This document shows positions 14,710 through 22,395 of a DNA stretch of 23,503 nucleotides, piece by piece. This DNA is from Chloroflexota bacterium (lineage in GTDB: Bacteria > Chloroflexota > Limnocylindria > QHBO01), in contig VBJP01000034.1 of NCBI GenBank assembly GCA_005880165.1, positions 1 to 23,503 on the forward strand, read 5' to 3'. The position numbers and the translations under genes are program-made. A model generated the notes under the pieces. It did not search any database. It was not told where the DNA came from and saw only the letters and a list, made by a program, of their open reading frames with translations. Numbering within the stretch: position 1 is the stretch's first letter; each line of letters begins with the position of its first letter.

Positions 14710-15489
14710 GTGGATACCAACCTGCCGTACCCCGATCCCAACCGCGACACGCCAATGGAGGTCCCCAAGACCCCGTGGTACCGGCGTCGACTGACGCAGA
14801 TCGCCGCCGTGGCCACTGCGGTCCTCGCCTATCCGATCGTAAAGATCGTGATCGCCGTGCTGGCGGCCAACGTGTTGGGAGGCGCGGTCGCGGGTGCGTT
14901 CGGGACCCAATGGGAACGCCTCCCGTCCGATGTCCGGGACACGCTCGAGCAGCGGTTGACCAGCGTCTACGGCAAGACCCTCGACAACCTCTCGCAGGAT
15001 CAGGTGCAGGCACGCATCGAGACCGATCTCATCCCCGGCTTGCTGCGCCTCGACGACCAAACACTCGTCCATCGCATGACTGTGCAGGCGGCTGCCTTGA
15101 ACCGGACCACGGTCCCGACCTGCGCGGCCTTCGGGCGGGCCGCCATCGGGGGCAGCGCTCCCACCGATGCCACGACCAGGGCCATGATCGCCAGCCTCGA
15201 CGAGCGGGCGTATCAGACGTGGGTTGAGATCAACGTCTCTGCGATCGAGGCACAGCATCGCGGCACACCTGATCAGCAGCGAGTCGCCCAGACCGATTCG
15301 GACGCGGCGTTCAACGCCGTCGTCGGGCGGCTGTCGACGACCCAGGTCTCGACGATCGCGGATGCCGCCACCGGCACCGTGGTGACCGACGCCGCGTTGT
15401 GTGACGCCGTGCGCGGCCTCTACACCGCCGCGTTCACCTTGGACGCCCCGTCACAGGCCACCATCGCCCGCATCGACGTCACGCGCTAG
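14710..15489 (+). CDS. Single-pass membrane protein of unknown function
   Basis: This 259-residue protein has a polar N-terminus, a basic YRRRL stop before one long hydrophobic helix (about 31-64, ending NVLGGAVAGAF), and a soluble C-terminal domain that is probably outside. The domain is Thr- and Ala-rich, with two cysteines (in TCAAFG and ALCDAV) that could form a disulfide. No catalytic motif is seen and I do not recognise the family. The start is GTG 14710, supported by AGGAGA five bases upstream. It is 292 bases after the ATPase operon and likely a separate transcript. A strong terminator follows. Confidence 0.75.
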   Translation: MDTNLPYPDPNRDTPMEVPKTPWYRRRLTQIAAVATAVLAYPIVKIVIAVLAANVLGGAVAGAFGTQWERLPSDVRDTLEQRLTSVYGKTLDNLSQDQVQARIETDLIPGLLRLDDQTLVHRMTVQAAALNRTTVPTCAAFGRAAIGGSAPTDATTRAMIASLDERAYQTWVEINVSAIEAQHRGTPDQQRVAQTDSDAAFNAVVGRLSTTQVSTIADAATGTVVTDAALCDAVRGLYTAAFTLDAPSQATIARIDVTR

Positions 15490-15522
15490 TCGGCGTCGCC
15501 AGAGGGCGGCTCCCTGAACCGA

Positions 15523-15558
15523 TGCGGAGGTGACCCGGAACACGTGGTCGCCTCCGCA
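15523..15558. terminator. Strong bidirectional terminator
   Basis: TGCGGAGG pairs with CCTCCGCA, then one T-G wobble, then GACC with GGTC, around a 10-base loop. The 13-position stem lies between two convergent genes, the one-TM gene and trpB2, and can serve both. Confidence 0.75.
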
Positions 15559-15581
15559 AGCCTCCAGCCCCCGAGGACGTG

Positions 15582-16970
15582 TCAGGCGGTCACGGGCTCG
15601 CGCTCGCTGATCGCCGGGCGCTCGCCATCGGCGTCGGCGCGCGCAGGCTCGTACACCACATCGGTCAATTCGCCGGCGAGGTAGGCGTCGTAGGCGGCCA
15701 TGTCGAAGTGGCCGTGCCCGGACAGGTTGAAGAGGATAACTCGCTCCTCTCCCGCCTCCTTGGCCTGCAGCGCTTCGTCAATCGCCGCCTTGATCGCGTG
15801 GCTCGATTCCGGGGCGGGGATGATCCCCTCGGTCCGGATGAAGCGGATCGCCGCCTCGAAACACTCGTTCTGCTTGTAGGCCACCGCCTCGATGAAGCCC
15901 TGGTCGTAGAGGTGGCTGACCATGGGTGCCATGCCGTGGTAACGGAGACCGCCCGCATGGATCGGTGCGGGCTTGAAGTCATTGCCCAGGGTGTGCATCT
16001 TCAGGAGCGGCGTGGTGCCGACGGTGTCGCCGAAGTCATACCGATACTCCCCCTTCGTCAGGGAGGGACAGCTGGCGGGCTCGACGGCCACGAAGCGGGT
16101 CGACGATCGGCCCGCCAAACGCTCCCGCAGGAACGGGAAGGCGATGCCGGAGAAGTTGGACCCACCGCCCGCGCAGCCGATCACCACGTCCGGGCCTTCG
16201 CCGGCCATCTGCATCTGGGTGATCGCCTCCTGCCCAACGATCGTCTGGTGCAGGAGCACGTGGTTGAGCACGCTGCCCAGCGCGTACTTGGTGTCTTCGT
16301 TGGTGGCTGCCACCTCGACCGCCTCGCTGATGGCGATCCCCAGGCTGCCCGTCGACTCCGGATCGGCTTCGAGGATGGCTCGGCCGGCGTTCGTCTCGGT
16401 CGACGGAGACGGGACGATCGAGGCGCCGTAGGCCTGGATCATGCTTCGGCGGTAGGGCTTCTGCAGGAAGCTGATCTTCACCATGAAGACCTTCAGGTCC
16501 AGGCCGAATTGTGAGGCGGCGAAGGCGAGTGCGCTTCCCCACTGGCCGGCGCCGGTCTCCGTGGCGAGTTTGGTCACGCCCGCCTCGCGGTTGTAGAAGG
16601 CCTGCGGGATGGCGGTGTTCGGCTTGTGCGAGCCGGCCGGGCTGACCCCTTCGTACTTGAAGTAGATGTGGGCCGGGGTGTCGAGCGATCGCTCGAGGCT
16701 CACGGCTCGCACCAGGGGCGACGGCCGGTAGGTGGCGTACACCTCGCGGACCGGCGAAGGGATCTCGATGAACCGTTCGGTGCTCACCTCCTGGAGGATC
16801 AGCTCCATCGGGAAGAGGGGCGCCAGCGCATCGGGCCCCACCGGTTCCCGCGTAGCGGGATGGAGCGGTGGCGGCAGCGGGACGGGCAGGTCCGCGCTGA
16901 TGTTGTAGTAGTGCGTCGGCATCTCGGCTTCGCCGAGCAGGAACCGCCGCTGGGTGCTGAGGGGAGACAT
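15582..16970 (-). CDS. trpB: Tryptophan synthase beta chain, type 2 (TrpB2-like)
   Basis: This 462-residue PLP enzyme of the TrpB2 group normally condenses indole with serine to give tryptophan. GSHKPNTA carries the PLP lysine (Lys116), TETGAGQWG is the conserved substrate loop, and GCAGGGSNFSG is the phosphate-binding loop. The long N-terminal extension and YRPSPLVRA are typical of type 2. No trpA or other trp gene is adjacent; TrpB2 proteins often act alone on free indole. The start at 16970 has GGAGG nine bases upstream; ATG 16922 is an alternative. The gene is preceded by a long T-box leader and its own promoter. Confidence 0.93.
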   Translation of the reverse strand: MSPLSTQRRFLLGEAEMPTHYYNISADLPVPLPPPLHPATREPVGPDALAPLFPMELILQEVSTERFIEIPSPVREVYATYRPSPLVRAVSLERSLDTPAHIYFKYEGVSPAGSHKPNTAIPQAFYNREAGVTKLATETGAGQWGSALAFAASQFGLDLKVFMVKISFLQKPYRRSMIQAYGASIVPSPSTETNAGRAILEADPESTGSLGIAISEAVEVAATNEDTKYALGSVLNHVLLHQTIVGQEAITQMQMAGEGPDVVIGCAGGGSNFSGIAFPFLRERLAGRSSTRFVAVEPASCPSLTKGEYRYDFGDTVGTTPLLKMHTLGNDFKPAPIHAGGLRYHGMAPMVSHLYDQGFIEAVAYKQNECFEAAIRFIRTEGIIPAPESSHAIKAAIDEALQAKEAGEERVILFNLSGHGHFDMAAYDAYLAGELTDVVYEPARADADGERPAISEREPVTA

Positions 16971-17289
16971 CGGTAAGAACCTCCGAGAACAACGCGACCC
17001 CTCCGTCCCAAAGGACGAGGGGGTCTTCTCGTGGTGCCACCTTTGTTCCCCGGTGTTCTCACCCGGGCTCATTCGACCGCGGCTCGCGTCGTTCGCGCAC
17101 ATACGGCCTCGGCTTCGCTATCGGTGCCTCTCCGCCGGAGGCTACTTGCAGACCGATGTCTCGCGTTCGCCGCCGGAGCTCCCGGGCCCATTCACCGATC
17201 GCGCCACCGCCGGGGTTGCACTGCTCCCGGCTCCCTGCAGGCACGCCTGATCGGCTACTCGTCCCGATCGTCGCCGTCTTCGACTGTGA
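16971..17289 (-). ncRNA. T-box leader of trpB2
   Basis: The roughly 320-base leader contains a T-box-like sequence, CAAAGGTGGCACCAC (17045-17031), preceded by a stem III-like hairpin CCCGGGTG-AGAA-CACCGGGG. It is followed by a 13-position hairpin (17025-16996) like a T-box terminator. Upstream are stem I-like elements: AGTA (17259-17256), AGGGAGCC (near 17236), a GTGCAACCCCGG distal part, GGGAGC (near 17180) and GAAC (17168-17165). GCCG (17255-17252) and CGGC (17172-17169) can enclose the specifier loop. A stem II-like hairpin ATCGGT/ACCGAT follows. T-box RNAs bind an uncharged tRNA and switch on the gene below. UGGC in the motif predicts a tRNA with discriminator G, as bacterial tRNA-Trp has. 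The specifier codon is uncertain. Confidence 0.8.
16996..17025 (-). terminator. Terminator-like hairpin of the T-box leader
   Basis: On the minus strand GACCCCCTCGTCC and GGACGGAGGGGTC form a 13-position stem with one C-A mismatch and one T-G wobble around a small TTTG loop. No T-run follows; the ribosome-binding site is about 12 bases further on. The switch may therefore act on translation or through a weak terminator. Confidence 0.6.
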
Positions 17290-17295
17290 GCCGCG

Positions 17296-17325
17296 ACGCT
17301 ACCGCCGCGCGCTCGGCGCTGTCAA
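17296..17325 (-). promoter_or_regulatory. Consensus promoter of the T-box leader
   Basis: On the minus strand a perfect TTGACA (17325-17320) and TAGCGT (17301-17296) are separated by 18 bases. Transcription would start near 17289. The -35 box lies in the loop and arm of a GGCGCT-TGAC-AGCGCC hairpin (17330-17315) that directly follows the stop of the upstream gene, so the same bases may serve as its terminator. Confidence 0.7.
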
Positions 17326-17329
17326 GCGC

Positions 17330-18016
17330 CTACGGCCGCCAGGCGGCCGGGAGCGGCCCGGAAGCCAGGATGGCGGCAAGAGCGGCAAAGGGAATGCCAT
17401 CGGCGTCACCTTCGGGTCCGGTCAGGAGGAGGTGGCCATCTCTGATCGGCGACTGGACGGTTGGGGCGGTCACGACCACCCCGTCGAGGATGATGGGCAG
17501 CGGCTCCCCGACGTGTTTCGAGCTGTAGATCGCCAGGGCCCTGGTCGCCTCCGGGTCGAGCCTGATGTCAATGCCCGGCTGGCCCGAGGACTCGGTGGAC
17601 GGCTCGACGGACACGACCTGCGTCGCGTCGAAGAGCGGCGTCGCCCCCGGCGAAGCTCGATCCCCTGCCACGGGAGCTGGCTTGTCGCTGGGCCACGGCA
17701 GCCATCCGACGACCCCCCGCGCGTGCAGCACCGCCTCCACTGCCTTTGGGTCGACGGAGTCCGGGACGATCAGGCTGAACTGCATGACCGGGCCGACCGC
17801 CACCGTGAAGTTCGTGATGCCGAGGCTCTTGAGGCGCTTCGCGAGAACCGCCTGCGCGGCGTCGACGTGTGCCTTGTCTGCCCCCACCGGGACCTGCACG
17901 ACGGCGGACATGGTGTGCGTGGGCGGGGGCGTTGGCTGCGAGGTGGGCAGTGCAAGGGCCTGGCACGCCGTACCGGAGGCAGCCACCGCCACGAGCAGCA
18001 GGCTTCGGATGGACAT
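17330..18016 (-). CDS. Exported protein with a SecD P1-head-like domain
   Basis: This 228-residue protein has an N-terminal signal-like helix ending ASGTAC (Cys18), a weak lipobox, so it may be a lipoprotein. The mature part resembles the periplasmic P1 head of SecD: a LKSLGITNFTVAVG half, then IDIRLDPEATRALAIYSSKHVGEPLPIILDGVVVTAP, where GEPLPIILDG.VV.AP matches the SecD pattern G..LAIVLDG.VVSAP. The SecD membrane part is absent, so it is not a translocase. Function is unknown; a ligand-binding or sensory role is a guess. The ATG at 18016 is three bases after the histidine kinase stop, so it is translated from the same message. Confidence 0.75.
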   Translation of the reverse strand: MSIRSLLLVAVAASGTACQALALPTSQPTPPPTHTMSAVVQVPVGADKAHVDAAQAVLAKRLKSLGITNFTVAVGPVMQFSLIVPDSVDPKAVEAVLHARGVVGWLPWPSDKPAPVAGDRASPGATPLFDATQVVSVEPSTESSGQPGIDIRLDPEATRALAIYSSKHVGEPLPIILDGVVVTAPTVQSPIRDGHLLLTGPEGDADGIPFAALAAILASGPLPAAWRP

Positions 18017-18019
18017 CCG

Positions 18020-19396
18020 TCAATGCGCAGCAGGGCGATCTGCGGGTGTCTGGTCCTGGCGAGATGGCTGGATGGGCAGATGCGCCGGCAGGGTGACCAC
18101 GAAGCACGTGCGACCCGGCGTCGAATCCACGCTGATATCCCCGCCATGGCGCGTGACCACCGTATGGCTGATGTGGAGGCCCAGCCCCGTTCCGACACCG
18201 GGGGCCTTGGTCGTGAAGAACGGCTCGAAGATGCGCGCCTGCGCCTCTGGCGGGATCCCCGGCCCGTTGTCGCAGATGGTGACCTTGACTCCACCGTCCG
18301 CGGTGGGCTCCGCTCGGACCTCGAGCGCGCCGCGGCCATCCATCGCGTCGACCGCGTTGTCGATGACGTTGGTCCACACCTGGTTCAGCTCCGAGCCGTA
18401 TGCGTCGATCTCGGGCAGGTCCTTCGCGTAGTCACGCATGACGTCGACCCCGGCGCGAAGCTTGTGCTGGAGGATGAGCAGCGTGTTGTCGAGGCCGGTG
18501 CGGACGTCGATGCGTTGCACGGGAGCCTGGTCGAGGTACGCATAGCTCTTCACCGCCCCCACGATCTCGCTGATGCGATCGGCGGCGGTCTTCACCTCGC
18601 CCAGAAGCGCGCGCACGGTGTTGGTCTGCGCCAGCCAGGCCGCGGCTCCGGCGGCATCATCGGCCGACAACCCGTCGAAGGCGGATTCCAGCTGCCCCGG
18701 CGTCCAGCCCGCGTCCACCAGCGAGGCGGCGAGTGCCGAGTCGCCAACCACGCCTTCGAGCTCCTCGATGCGATCGGACCGATCGAGCGGTCCCAGCGCG
18801 GGCGCCGGCTCGGCCGGCTCCAGCTCGGTAATGGCGGCAGGTGGCCGCAACTCGTCGCGGGCCACGATCGCCTCCTCCAATGACGAGACCGATCGACGGA
18901 TGGCGGCGGCCGGGTTGTTCAGCTCGTGCGCGAGCCCCGCTGCGAGCGTGCCAAGGCCGGCGAGCTTCTCACGCTCGCGGAGCAGCGACTCAGTGGAGCG
19001 CAGGCGGTTCAGCACGACCTGTAGGACGGAGAAGGCTGCCTCCGGGGTGATGGCGAACACGGCGAGGAGGGCGTCGCGCGGGATGCGCAGCACCTCGACC
19101 TGGGTGATGGCGCGCACGGACGCGCTCCGCGGCCGACCCTCGATGGCGGACATCTCGCCCTGGATCGTGCCGGCCCCCACCCGGGCCAGCTGGATCTCGT
19201 TGCCGCCGGAGCGCTTGGTGACGTCGAGCTCGCCGGAGACGACCACGTACATGGCGTCACCGGGATCGCCCTCGCGCAGCAGGAGCTCCCCCGGCGCGAG
19301 GCTCAGCGGCTCGGCCATCTCCGCCAGCCGCCGCAGGTCCGCCTCGGGGAGCTGGGCGAAGAGGGGTGCCGTGCGGAGCGCGTCGAGGGTCGTCAT
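18020..19396 (-). CDS. Histidine kinase with N-terminal cyclic-nucleotide-binding-type domain
   Basis: This 458-residue soluble protein starts with a cNMP-binding (CRP-type) beta-roll domain (about 1-125, with GELLLREGDPGDAMYVVVSG and GEMSAIEGRPRSASV). A short helix follows, then the H-box LAHELNNPAAAIRRS with His157 as phosphorylation site, a long variable helical insert (about 175-270), and the ATPase domain with N-box NVIDNAVDAM, DNGPGI (376-381) and GTGLGL (402-407). GEMSAIEGRPRSASV resembles the phosphate-binding cassette, so a nucleotide ligand is plausible but not shown. There is no membrane segment, so the signal is cytoplasmic. Its start overlaps the stop of the receiver/flavoprotein gene in ATGA, making that protein the likely phosphoryl acceptor. 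Confidence 0.9.
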   Translation of the reverse strand: MTTLDALRTAPLFAQLPEADLRRLAEMAEPLSLAPGELLLREGDPGDAMYVVVSGELDVTKRSGGNEIQLARVGAGTIQGEMSAIEGRPRSASVRAITQVEVLRIPRDALLAVFAITPEAAFSVLQVVLNRLRSTESLLREREKLAGLGTLAAGLAHELNNPAAAIRRSVSSLEEAIVARDELRPPAAITELEPAEPAPALGPLDRSDRIEELEGVVGDSALAASLVDAGWTPGQLESAFDGLSADDAAGAAAWLAQTNTVRALLGEVKTAADRISEIVGAVKSYAYLDQAPVQRIDVRTGLDNTLLILQHKLRAGVDVMRDYAKDLPEIDAYGSELNQVWTNVIDNAVDAMDGRGALEVRAEPTADGGVKVTICDNGPGIPPEAQARIFEPFFTTKAPGVGTGLGLHISHTVVTRHGGDISVDSTPGRTCFVVTLPAHLPIQPSRQDQTPADRPAAH

Positions 19397-21150
19397 GGTC
19401 GCGCGCCCAAGAGCGTCGCCAGGTACTGGTGCACGAACTGCACGGCCATCGCGCCTTCGCCCACGGCGCTCGCGATGCGCTTGACCGAGCGATAGCGCAC
19501 GTCACCGGCCACGAAAACGCCGGGCACGCTCGCCTCCAGCAGGAAGGGCTCGCGGTCGGTCCCCCATCCGGGCGGAGGCTTGCCGTGGTCGAGCGCCTCG
19601 CGCCCGGACAGGACGAATCCGGCCTTGTCGCGCAGCACCGCAGCCTCGAGCCAGTCGGTGCGCGGTGTCTGGCCGATGAACACGAAGAGCGCCGCCAGCT
19701 CCATCTCCTCGCGGACACCGTCGGGGATCATCTCGAGCGTCGCGCGCTCGAGCTGCTGACCACCGTCGACCGCAACCACCTGGACGTAGGGGCGCACCTC
19801 CACGTTCGGCAGCGCGGCCATCTGCTCGATCAGGTACTGGCTCATAGTGGCGGTCAGATCCGGCCCGCGAATCAGGACCTTGACGCTGTTCGCGAATCGG
19901 GAGAGGTAGACCGCCGCCTGTCCGGCTGAGTTGCCACCTCCCACCACCGCGACGTCCAGCTCGCGGTACAAAATCGCCTCCGTGGTCGCTGCGCCGTAGT
20001 AGATGCCCGCACCCGCCAGTCGGGCGGCGTTGGGGATCTCGAGCTGGCGGTAGCTGACCCCCGTCGCGACCACCACCGCCTGGCAGGAGATCTCGCTGCC
20101 GTCGCCCAGCGTGACGATGCGGTAGGGGTCGTCGCGGCGGATCCCGACGACCTCGAGCGGAGACAGGATCTCGGCGCCCAGCCGCCGCGCCTGTGCCAGG
20201 CCGCGCCGCGCCAGGTCACCACCCGACAGGCCTGCAGGAAAGCCCAGGTAGTTCTCGATCCGCGAGGTGGTTCCCGCCTGTCCGCCCGGCGCCTCGCGCT
20301 CGATGAGCACCGTCTTGAGTCCCTCGCTGGCGCCGTAGACGGCCGCGGCGAGGCCTGACGGCCCGCCGCCCACGATCGCCAGGTCGTAGAACGGCAGAGC
20401 GGCGCGTATCTGCAAGCCCACCTTCTCCGCGATCTGCAGGTTGGTTGGATCGCGCAGGACGCTGCCGTCGGGGAAGAGGATGATCGGGATCGCCAGCTCC
20501 TCGGGGCTGGCAGCCTGCGCTTCACCGGCAGTCACCGCTACGGTCGCAGCGGTTCCCTGCCCGTCGACCGTTTCCATCAGGGAGATGGCGAGCCGGCGCC
20601 CCTCCTCATCGGCTTCCGGATCGAGCCACGCGTACGGCACCTGGTTGCGCGTCAGGTAGTCGCGAATGTCGTGCCCGCGTGGCGACCAGCGGCGAGCGAG
20701 CAGCCGGAGTCCCTCGAACGGCGGACGGAAGTCTGCCACCCAGTCCGAGAGGAGGTCGTCGAGGACCGGATACAGCTTCTCCTCCGGCGGGTCCCAGGGC
20801 TTGAGGATGTATTGGTCGAGCCGGATCGAGTTGATCGCCTTGATGGCGACGTCCGTGTCTGCATAGGCCGTCAGCAGCACGCGCTTGGCATCCGGCTGCA
20901 GCTCGATCGCCTGTGCCAGGAACTCGATGCCGGTCATGCCCGGCATCCGTTGGTCGACCACGAACAGGCCGATGGCGCCGCCGCGTACCGTCAGCTGGCG
21001 AACGGCCTCGAGCGCCTCGGCTCCGGAGGTGGCAGCCACGATGCGGTATTCCTTGCCATAGCGCGATCGCAGGTCACGCTCCACCGCGCGCAGCACGGGG
21101 GCGTCATCATCGACGGCGAGGATGACAGGCTTATTCGTCGTGGTGGCCAC
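19393..21150 (-). CDS. Receiver domain fused to thioredoxin-reductase-like flavoprotein
   Basis: This 585-residue fusion starts with a complete receiver domain (about 8-135: acidic DDD 14-16, phosphoacceptor Asp66, Thr94, Lys117). Next is a glutaredoxin-like region (about 150-250) in which WSPRGHDIRDYL has no cysteines. The rest is a pyridine nucleotide-disulfide oxidoreductase with FAD motif GGGPSG (261-266), NADPH motif GGGNSAG (404-410) and FVAGDVR near the end. Where thioredoxin reductase has CATC there is GAATT (386-390), so disulfide reduction is not possible by the usual route. Phosphorylation may control a NAD(P)H-flavin reaction. The start is GTG 21148-21150, six bases after TACACT; a longer frame to 21309 would overlap the divergent gene and is rejected. 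Confidence 0.9.
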   Translation of the reverse strand: MATTTNKPVILAVDDDAPVLRAVERDLRSRYGKEYRIVAATSGAEALEAVRQLTVRGGAIGLFVVDQRMPGMTGIEFLAQAIELQPDAKRVLLTAYADTDVAIKAINSIRLDQYILKPWDPPEEKLYPVLDDLLSDWVADFRPPFEGLRLLARRWSPRGHDIRDYLTRNQVPYAWLDPEADEEGRRLAISLMETVDGQGTAATVAVTAGEAQAASPEELAIPIILFPDGSVLRDPTNLQIAEKVGLQIRAALPFYDLAIVGGGPSGLAAAVYGASEGLKTVLIEREAPGGQAGTTSRIENYLGFPAGLSGGDLARRGLAQARRLGAEILSPLEVVGIRRDDPYRIVTLGDGSEISCQAVVVATGVSYRQLEIPNAARLAGAGIYYGAATTEAILYRELDVAVVGGGNSAGQAAVYLSRFANSVKVLIRGPDLTATMSQYLIEQMAALPNVEVRPYVQVVAVDGGQQLERATLEMIPDGVREEMELAALFVFIGQTPRTDWLEAAVLRDKAGFVLSGREALDHGKPPPGWGTDREPFLLEASVPGVFVAGDVRYRSVKRIASAVGEGAMAVQFVHQYLATLLGARP

Positions 21151-21156
21151 GGCCGC

Positions 21157-21176
21157 AGTGTAGGACCCGCTAGCAT
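21157..21176. promoter_or_regulatory. Divergent leaderless promoter pair
   Basis: On the minus strand TACACT (21162-21157) is six bases before the GTG at 21150; on the plus strand TAGCAT (21171-21176) is six bases before the GTG at 21183. The start codons are separated by only 32 bases, and each promoter's -35 region must lie in or at the opposite gene. Confidence 0.6.
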
Positions 21177-21182
21177 CGGTCC

Positions 21183-22373
21183 GTGAGCCGCCCCGAACGA
21201 GCCGACGTGGTGATCGTCGGCGGCGCGATCGTGGGAAGCAGCGTGGCCACGTTCCTGGCGCGCCGCGAGGACTGGCGGGGCCGCGTGGTGGTGGTCGAGC
21301 GCGATCCAACCTACCGGACCTCGTCGACGACCCTCTCCGCGGCTTCGATCCGGCTCCAGTTCAGCACGGAGCTGAACATCGAGATCAGCCGCTTCGGTAT
21401 CGGGCTCATCAAGCACCTCGACGAATGGCTCGGGATCCCGGGCGGAGCGCCGCTCAGCATCGACTTCGTGGAGGGCGGCTACCTGTTCCTGGCCAGCGAA
21501 GCCGGACGGCAGATCCTCGAGCACAACCACGCCATCCAGCGCGCGCACGACGTGCGCGTCGCGCTGCTCTCGCCCGACGAGCTGCGAGCGCGCTTTCCAT
21601 GGATGGACACGGGCGACCTGGCCGGCGGATCCCTGGGCCTCGCCGACGAGGGGTGGTTCGACGCCTACGCGCTGCTCCAGGCGTTTCGGGCCAAGGCGCG
21701 TTCGCTGGATGTCGAGTACGTCGCCGGCGAGGTGAGCGCCATCGACTGCGGCGACGGGCTCGTCAACGGCGTGCGGCTTGCCGATGGCCGCGCCATCGCC
21801 TGCGACTGGCTGGTCAACGCGGCGGGCCCGCGCGCGGCGAACGTCGCGGCCATGGTCGGCGCAGAGCTGCCGGTGCACCCGCGGAAGCGCTACGTCTATC
21901 ACTTCGACTGCCGCCAGCGGATCGAGGGGGCTCCGCTGACGATCGACACCACCGGAGTCTACTTCAGGCCGGAGGGGCCCAACTTCATTGGCGGTTACTC
22001 GCCGAGGGCCGGCGAGCCGGATCCAGACGCGCTCGACCTGGAGCTCGATCGCCGCCCATTCGAAGAGGTGGTGTGGCCGTCACTCGCCCACCGCGTGCCG
22101 GCCTTCGAGGCGATCCGCCTCCTCGATGCATGGGCCGGCCACTACGAGGTGAATACGCTCGACCACAACGCGATCATCGGTCCGTACCCGGAGGCGAAGA
22201 ACTTCCTGTTCGCCAACGGCTTCTCCGGACACGGGCTGCAGCAGGCCCCGGCGGTCGGTCGCGGCCTCGCGGAGTGGATCGCGACCGGAGGGTACGAGAC
22301 CCTCGACCTCTCACCGCTCGGCTATGAGCGCATCGCGCGGAACGAGCCGGTTCGCGAGCTCAACGTCGTCTGA
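21183..22373 (+). CDS. FAD-dependent oxidoreductase, DAO family
   Basis: This 396-residue flavoprotein has an N-terminal dinucleotide-binding motif VVIVGGAIVGSSVATFLA (9-26), in which the usual third Gly is Ala, and the DAO signature at the C-terminus: HYEVNTLDHNAIIGPYPEAKNFLFANGFSGHGLQQAPAVG. Family members oxidise amines or amino acids such as glycine, sarcosine or D-amino acids. The substrate cannot be told. It starts with GTG at 21183, six bases after TAGCAT. A class I amidotransferase-like gene follows 22 bases later, so a pathway for nitrogen compounds is a reasonable inference. Confidence 0.9.
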   Translation: MSRPERADVVIVGGAIVGSSVATFLARREDWRGRVVVVERDPTYRTSSTTLSAASIRLQFSTELNIEISRFGIGLIKHLDEWLGIPGGAPLSIDFVEGGYLFLASEAGRQILEHNHAIQRAHDVRVALLSPDELRARFPWMDTGDLAGGSLGLADEGWFDAYALLQAFRAKARSLDVEYVAGEVSAIDCGDGLVNGVRLADGRAIACDWLVNAAGPRAANVAAMVGAELPVHPRKRYVYHFDCRQRIEGAPLTIDTTGVYFRPEGPNFIGGYSPRAGEPDPDALDLELDRRPFEEVVWPSLAHRVPAFEAIRLLDAWAGHYEVNTLDHNAIIGPYPEAKNFLFANGFSGHGLQQAPAVGRGLAEWIATGGYETLDLSPLGYERIARNEPVRELNVV

Positions 22374-22383
22374 AGGCCCGGCG

Positions 22384-22389
22384 TACCAT
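22384..22389 (+). promoter_or_regulatory. -10 box of the amidotransferase-like gene
   Basis: TACCAT lies six bases before ATG 22396, so this gene may also be transcribed separately as a leaderless message despite following the oxidoreductase gene closely. Confidence 0.45.
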
Positions 22390-22395
22390 CCGGGC

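Noticed and set aside
21151..21309. Upstream extension of the receiver/flavoprotein
   Set aside because: It is Arg/Pro-rich, overlaps the divergent oxidoreductase start, and passes through the -10 box. GTG 21150 directly precedes the receiver domain.
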